Shown: piece after piece, positions 58,251 through 64,000 of the stretch
Layout: each line of letters opens with the position of its first letter
Numbering within the stretch: position 1 is the first letter of the stretch
DNA from: Oreocharis arfaki
Lineage: Eukaryota; Chordata; Aves; Passeriformes; Paramythiidae
Length of the DNA stretch: 64,000 nt
NCBI GenBank assembly: GCA_013398015.1
Contig: VZRR01010423.1
Span: 124,001 to 188,000 of the forward strand
Direction of reading: 5' to 3'
Notes under the pieces: generated by a model
The model's database searches: none
What the model was told of the DNA's origin: nothing
Seen by the model: only the letters and a program-made list of their open reading frames with translations
Made by a program: the position numbers and the translations under genes

Positions 58251-60899
58251 CATAAAGCAGTTCCTCGCACGCCTGAGGGCAGTGCTAATATTTAGTTTTG
58301 TATGTCCTTGTGTGGATACCTGCAGAATGCAGGAGAGTTAACAGCTTTATGAATCCCTGGATGCCTTCTCTTGTCCTTTGGTGTGGGGCATGACCTCGCT
58401 GTTCCCCTTTGCATAAGGACTGAGTGAGACCCTGCCAAGCCCAGAGCCTTCTGACATGGTGTCCCTCTGATCTGTGCTGTAACTTCTTCTGATCTCATAT
58501 TGCATTTTGGTAACATAGCTCTGCATAACTTCCTCCCTACCCTAAAAGAATGCTGTCATTTGCAATCAAAATGCCTGCAGGACTCTCTGATGGCTGGTAC
58601 AGTGTATGTGATATACTCAGGAGATGGGCTGGTGTCCTCAGGCTTTCATTGTCCTACAGTGCTGCTTTAACTGGTGTGATGTCTCATTTTAGAGATGACA
58701 GTTTCCCCTTCAGTGGGCTCACTGGACCACATCACATTCTGTGTTTTGAGAAAGCAAAAGGATGTAAAAATTGGGCCTTCTTCTGTTTTCCATGTTACTG
58801 TGTTGTCTTTTGAAATTATTACTTGCTGCTAATTATCCTTAGTGCTAATATTAAGATATCACACTCAAGCAAAGTCAATTAGGGGAAGAAGAGCATCTAT
58901 GTTCTTATTAACTAAACCAGCTAACAAGCACAAGCAGATGCTCACTTGTTTCAGCTTTCTCCTGTTTCCTGCAATTTACCAGTGTAAGTGCTGTTTGGTG
59001 GCCTCCAGGGCACACTGGACTGAAGCTGAGCTCTCATCCTTTCCATCCGAGTGTTTTATCAATGTTAGCACTGAGAGTACTCACAAGCACCCATCCTCTT
59101 CCAAATTTCCCACACTGAGGAGGACTCTGGGGCTGTATGAGCTGACAGAGAAAACATCCCCCTCAAAAGTCATTACTGATGAGTGTGCAAACACCAGTTA
59201 AATCACTGTGGGGATCCTTGAGGATTTATAACATGCCCCATGTTTGACATCCAGATATTTTGTTCTTTCTTGGTACTATCTCAAACACATCTTTTGTGAT
59301 GGCAGTTATCTGCTGGAGCTGTTTTCCTTATCTTTTGTGGAGTGTTGGACTAGCTGGACATCCACAAGATGCACCCACATCTGATCTTTGATCGGATCTC
59401 CAGCCATAGCTGTTCATCAACAGGCACAAACTTCTCCATGTTCTGGAGATGAAAAGTGCATTTATTCTTATTAATTGTACCCTGGTCCTCACAACCAGCC
59501 ATCCACCTTCTTCATCAATATTTTTTTACTCCACCAGAATGGCTGGATTAACTTCCAGGTAAATAGAGCACAGCTTCTCTGTGCCCATCGCAAAAGACCT
59601 GAGAAATCCATATTGCAGCTTTTCTCTTCCTGACAGTCTCAACACCTCCAGCAGGGCTGCTTTATGCTTCTGGAGCTTTACCTTGATGCCATTGTGTTTC
59701 TCGCCTGTTTTCTCCTTTGCCTGAGCGTAGCTTAAACTGGGGTTTGCCTATTTGTTCTCATCCAATTTACATGCTTGGCCAGGCTACTTATTTTTCTGTC
59801 TCCTCTGTTCCCTTCAGCCCGAGCCTCTGCATTCGTTCCTCATTACTTGTTGTTTTTCACATTATTTAGACAAAATGTCCAAGGTCTGATCCCTTACCGA
59901 CTTGATTCTGTTATCAGGACAACAGTAGACCAGCAATTGATCCAGCTGTAGTTGAATATAAAGAGCTCTTGGCATATCCATCATTTTTCTCTCCTTTCCC
60001 TGCCCTCTGCTCTTCTTATTCCAGCCAAATCAGGAGATGTATAAAACTCCCTTCACAAACTTCTTCACTTTCTATACAAAGAAATACCCTCTTATCCATC
60101 TTTGAAATTGAAATTATAGATGAAAATCACTGTCCATTCCCATTGGACTAATTGAAGATTGATTGTTCCACAAAGAATATTATCCAAGCTGACCAAAAAG
60201 AACACAAATGACAGCTGGTTGAAGGTTTTTCCTGGGAGACTGTGACACATTCTGATCAGTGTCTTTGTAAGGAGTTTGTGCTGATAATCAAATTCATTTT
60301 TACAATTTTAAATTCAACCTGTTACTCTGAGTTACTTTGCGTTGTACAGTCCTTAGTCAATTCATCATTATTATTGTTGCTGTTTACATAATGAAGTAAG
60401 GAGAGGAAATTCTTGGCTCCAGTAGAATGTTTGCTGGTTTTTATGTGTCTAATAAAAGTCTCCCTTGCACTGAAGAGTGTATAATCTCTATAGGATTTAA
60501 GATGAGGCTGTTGCACTGAGGCCTCATAGTACAAGGATAGCAAATTCAAATAATGTCATATAATGAACCAGGCTCAAAAACAGGCAAATTCTCCTTCTGA
60601 AACCTGATGTGTACTAATTGATTATGAAAATATTTAAAATATTTTTTAAAAAATTTAATTCCATTATTTTCCAGGACTGTAATTGCTATCCTTTTGTGTT
60701 TACACCTAGATAGTCTCTGCCTCAAGAAGTCCACAGTGTAAATAAAGGGATTATGAAAGATACAGAGAGATATCCCAGCCTCAAGAACAACTTTCCTCAG
60801 TATTACCTCTGAGTCTGTATGAAACAAATGAGTCAGTCTTTGAATATCTTAATGAGGAATTCAATCTGTGTCTAATAGAGTGATCCACATTGAAGCAAA
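58251..60899. other. No supported gene
   Basis: Unique AT-rich sequence with only short chance frames. Confidence 0.55.
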
Positions 60900-60984
60900 A
60901 CACAATTGGGCAACTGTGGATTTTTGGAACCAGATGATCCCTGAGGTCCCTTCCAACCCAAACCATTTTGTGGTTCTATGATTT
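60900..60984 (+). mobile_element. Short CR1 3' tail
   Basis: Only the last 80 or so bases of a sense CR1, 'gatgatccctgaggtcccttccaacccaaacc' and the ATTCT-like end, are recognisable. Confidence 0.8.
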
Positions 60985-63559
60985 TGAGTTATAACGATGT
61001 AAGATTAGAGAGTGATGCAAGGCCACTGTTTCTGTCTTTCTTGCACAAAGAGTGTCCATTACACGAAAACTCACCCTACACGTATGAAATCTAATCAGTC
61101 TAAGCTCTTAGCTGAGCTCTCACTGCATTTCAGTGTCATGGTAAGTGGGTGAAGAGCTTGACTCCTTCCCTATCTCCTGCTCCCAAAAAAGCAATGGCAC
61201 TGCTTTTCTGGGTATCCTTCTCCAACCCAAAATCTTCCTCAGAGCCTGCAAGTTCTCATTTTGTCTGCTTAAATATGTCCGTCAAGTACTTGGACCCTGT
61301 AAAATTGCCTTTTAGCTGCTTATGGCTGCATAGATCTGCAGTGACAAAGCAACTGCTTTCAGCACAAAACATTATTTACTTATTCCTTTAAGGTACAAAG
61401 CTTTCAGAACAAAGTGTGACAACCACAGTCAAGCTAAGTGCAAGGGTATTAAGTTCACATTCATAAATTCTCATCCTTTCATCCTTTAGAGGTAGAAATG
61501 TCACTGTCACCACACCTTTGTCTCCCTTTCTGTGTGACAGGAAAACTGTCAGCCTTTTACTAAGTCACAGTAGCCTTACTTACCCAAGCTCCTCCCTTCC
61601 CTCCAAGCACTGTTAAAATTTTAGACCCCCTTCGTTTTTTATGACATTTTTAGCTTTGGAAGAGTAACACTTTCCAGTTGAGTGGAGCCATCTAGGCTGG
61701 GGAGAATTTCTCCCTGTAATTCATGACCAGCTATTGCTATGTAACTCCTTAACCATGTTCCTGAGCTGCTTAATCTATGTGATGGCTTTGCCCTTCTTAC
61801 TTGGTACAGTGCTTTATTGCTTCAACCAGACTGGAGAAAAGGGAAAAAAAACCCCCAAACTATCTACAATCAGGTTATCAACTTAATTGACATAAATGAT
61901 GCATAGAAAGAATAGCAGGTCAGCATAAGTTAAATAATATTTAAGTAGGTTAGGTGCCTGCAAGCCAGGGGGGACTGATGAACTGTGCTGCAGGGTACAT
62001 CAGTAACTACCAAAAAGAATCACTGCATGATGAGAGATTGTCTTTAAGGTCTTGTGGAGGAAAATTAGTAGGAGAGAAAAAAAGGGCAAACAGTGCTCTC
62101 ATGGAAAGAAAGGTGAATTCCAGATGAGTCAGCCTAGCTTTGATGCTTGGAAAGAAAATGGACCAAGTAAAGAAACAGTTGATACATAGGTACCTCAAGG
62201 AAAGTGATAAAGAAACATCCAACACTGATTTGTCAAAAACAGATCACTGCCCCCCAGCCAAAGACAGAATGGCATTACTTAGTAAGGAGAAGCACAAATC
62301 TTTGACATTTCTCACAACTATCCCCCACCATCATTGTTAAAGTTGAAACTTCTCCAGCTTCTCGGGCTGTAAAAATGCAGCTACACGACTTTCAGCAACC
62401 TCCTCTGGGTAGACTGTAATTTCTTCATTTAGTTTAAATTTTAATGACTTTTTTTCCTTTTAAAATTTGTAGCCTAATTTCGCAGTTTATTGCAGTTTTG
62501 AGTTAATGTAATGGTGATTAAAGTCCCGGTGCTGCTTCCTTGAGATCTACCTGTTTACCCAGTCAGTGGTGCCAAGGGAATGATACAGCCTCAGCATTAT
62601 AAATAACTCTGAAACAGATGCATTTCTTGGAAGGAGAACATTTCCTTGCACACAGAGAAAAAGCATGCATATATTCCTGGACAGAAAAACACCCAGAGGC
62701 AGCTCAAACCACACTTATCATCCACGTGTGGACAATGGAGCCGAGCCCTGGGTACCCTGTGGAGAACCAACCAGTACAGTGACAGAGCAGAGCAAATGGG
62801 AGAATTACTCATTGCACATGGGGTTGTGAACATTTTTACCATTTGGGTGATGCCCTGTGATCTGTAAACTGCAGATTGCTGTTGCCAGGCAGGGGAATCA
62901 GGGGCATCTCAAAGGGAGGCAGACTTCAGGCAGGGCGTGTGCTATCTCCATCAGATAGATTAAATGTAATCCTAGAAATTTAACTTGCACAGTGGCAGAA
63001 ACACCTCCACAGGACTCTGTGGCTCCTTAGTCAACACATTCCATGGCTCCTGGGAAGACATTCAGCTCACCCTACAGCAGACACCAGGGCTCATCTCAGT
63101 TGTAGCCAGAGACATGATACAGAACCTAATGAAAATCCTGCCTGCTGGGCCTGGTGGCCAGAGGTGAGTTGATATTCCCTGGGTAGCTTCAACAGTCCTG
63201 GATGGCTTTCCTTAGGCACTCAAACCTTGCCATACCTCTAGAGTGGCTAAATTAAGACACCCTGATGGCAGGCAGACACCTGTCTGTGGGCACAAAAAGG
63301 TAGGACTTCATCTGGGCTGAATTCCACCTTTGTTCTCAATTTCACTTTTGAATGAATCTGGCACTTGCAGTTAATGCAAGCCTGGGGAGTCCCTGCGGGG
63401 AGCTGTTGTGGAGAAGCCAGAGTATCACATACAGAAACAGATTTCACAGTGCCTGTATTCCCTACTCAAACCCTGTGACACTGCTGCAAACGAGGTACAT
63501 GGCACTCGGGGACTTCTTATACACCATCATTTACTGAGGGCCCCTGGGGGAATTATTCA
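60985..63559. other. No supported gene
   Basis: Unique AT-rich sequence. Nothing repeated or splice-bounded stood out. Confidence 0.55.
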
Positions 63560-63860
63560 CTGAGCCTGACAGGGTGGAGACTCCAGCAAGAGAACTGCAT
63601 CTGGTGGTAAAGAATTTGACAAATTGGAGGGAGCCCAGAGCAACAGGAGTGATTCAGGTGCTGAAAATACGGATGATGAAGAAAGAATGAAATCATTTGA
63701 TCTGTGGGTCCGTGGCTGTGTGCGGTAATCACCTTCAAGTGTCTAAAAGGTTGATATTGAGACAATTCTGATTCATTGTTCTCGGTGTCCGTGGAGGGAA
63801 AGGAAACCTCAATGGTTTTCAGCACAGGGATAGGCCAGCTAACAGGAAAGGGAAAACAGG
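63560..63860 (+). mobile_element. Diverged CR1 internal fragment
   Basis: 'atcaccttcaagtgtctaaaaggttgatattgag' and 'ttgttctcggtgtccgtgg' match the sense CR1 block upstream of the 3' tail. The copy is old and may continue past the window. Confidence 0.6.
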
Positions 63861-64000
63861 CAACAAATTTTTTAGCATGGACAGTGTAGTTCTTACAGGA
63901 GTTGCCTCAGATGGCAGTGGATTACAAGCTAGGATTCATCTAAGATGTTACACAAATTTCTGCTAGTAGTGGCCAAAATTTATTTCATTTTTCTACAGTG

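Overview
The window reads as a stretch of bird nuclear genome. The evidence is the repeat content: about twenty pieces of CR1 LINE 3' end, recognised by the avian CR1 tail with its repeated ATTCTRTG-like 3' end, plus two LTR pieces of endogenous retroviruses. The base composition is AT-rich and gene-poor, with long introns or intergenic DNA and three runs of N. No CRISPR array, operon or tRNA was recognised. All calls are by eye.

Layout. Positions 1 to about 8.3 kb hold no supported gene. At about 8.37-9.2 kb lies a CpG island broken by a 198-base gap. It looks like a promoter, and a good minus-strand splice donor on its left edge suggests a first exon read leftward. Just to its right, two plus-strand stretches (10.2 and 11.6 kb) look like possible exons of a rightward transcript, so the island may be bidirectional. 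From 14.3 to 16.2 kb is a nest of repeats: a CR1 copy split by an LTR fragment, which carries an apparent assembly duplication around a single N, followed by a clean solo LTR. From 16 to 33 kb there are scattered CR1 pieces, one 57-base gap and a pair of 205-base near-identical repeats at 30.4 and 32.9 kb.

The one firm protein-coding feature is a 1014-base exon on the minus strand at 34303-35316. It encodes 334 residues from its first ATG to the stop and is preceded by a good splice acceptor. The protein is lysine-rich, mostly hydrophilic and probably disordered, and I do not recognise its family. A second minus-strand segment at about 42.1-42.3 kb has a strong donor and joins it in phase. 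Weaker candidates at 50.2, 53.9 and 56.3 kb could continue the gene rightward. Alternatively, the gene could start near 43 kb, where a full cyclic-AMP response element abuts a perfect octamer motif.

The right third (45-64 kb) is intronic or intergenic, with CR1 pieces, a (TTA)n microsatellite at 53.4 kb and no firm gene. I see no sign of a new multi-gene system here. The points most worth following are the unrecognised protein, its possible CRE-type promoter, the CpG-island transcripts and the odd LTR insertion. All proposed short exons carry low confidence, because pairs of splice-like sites around an open frame are expected several times by chance in 64 kb.
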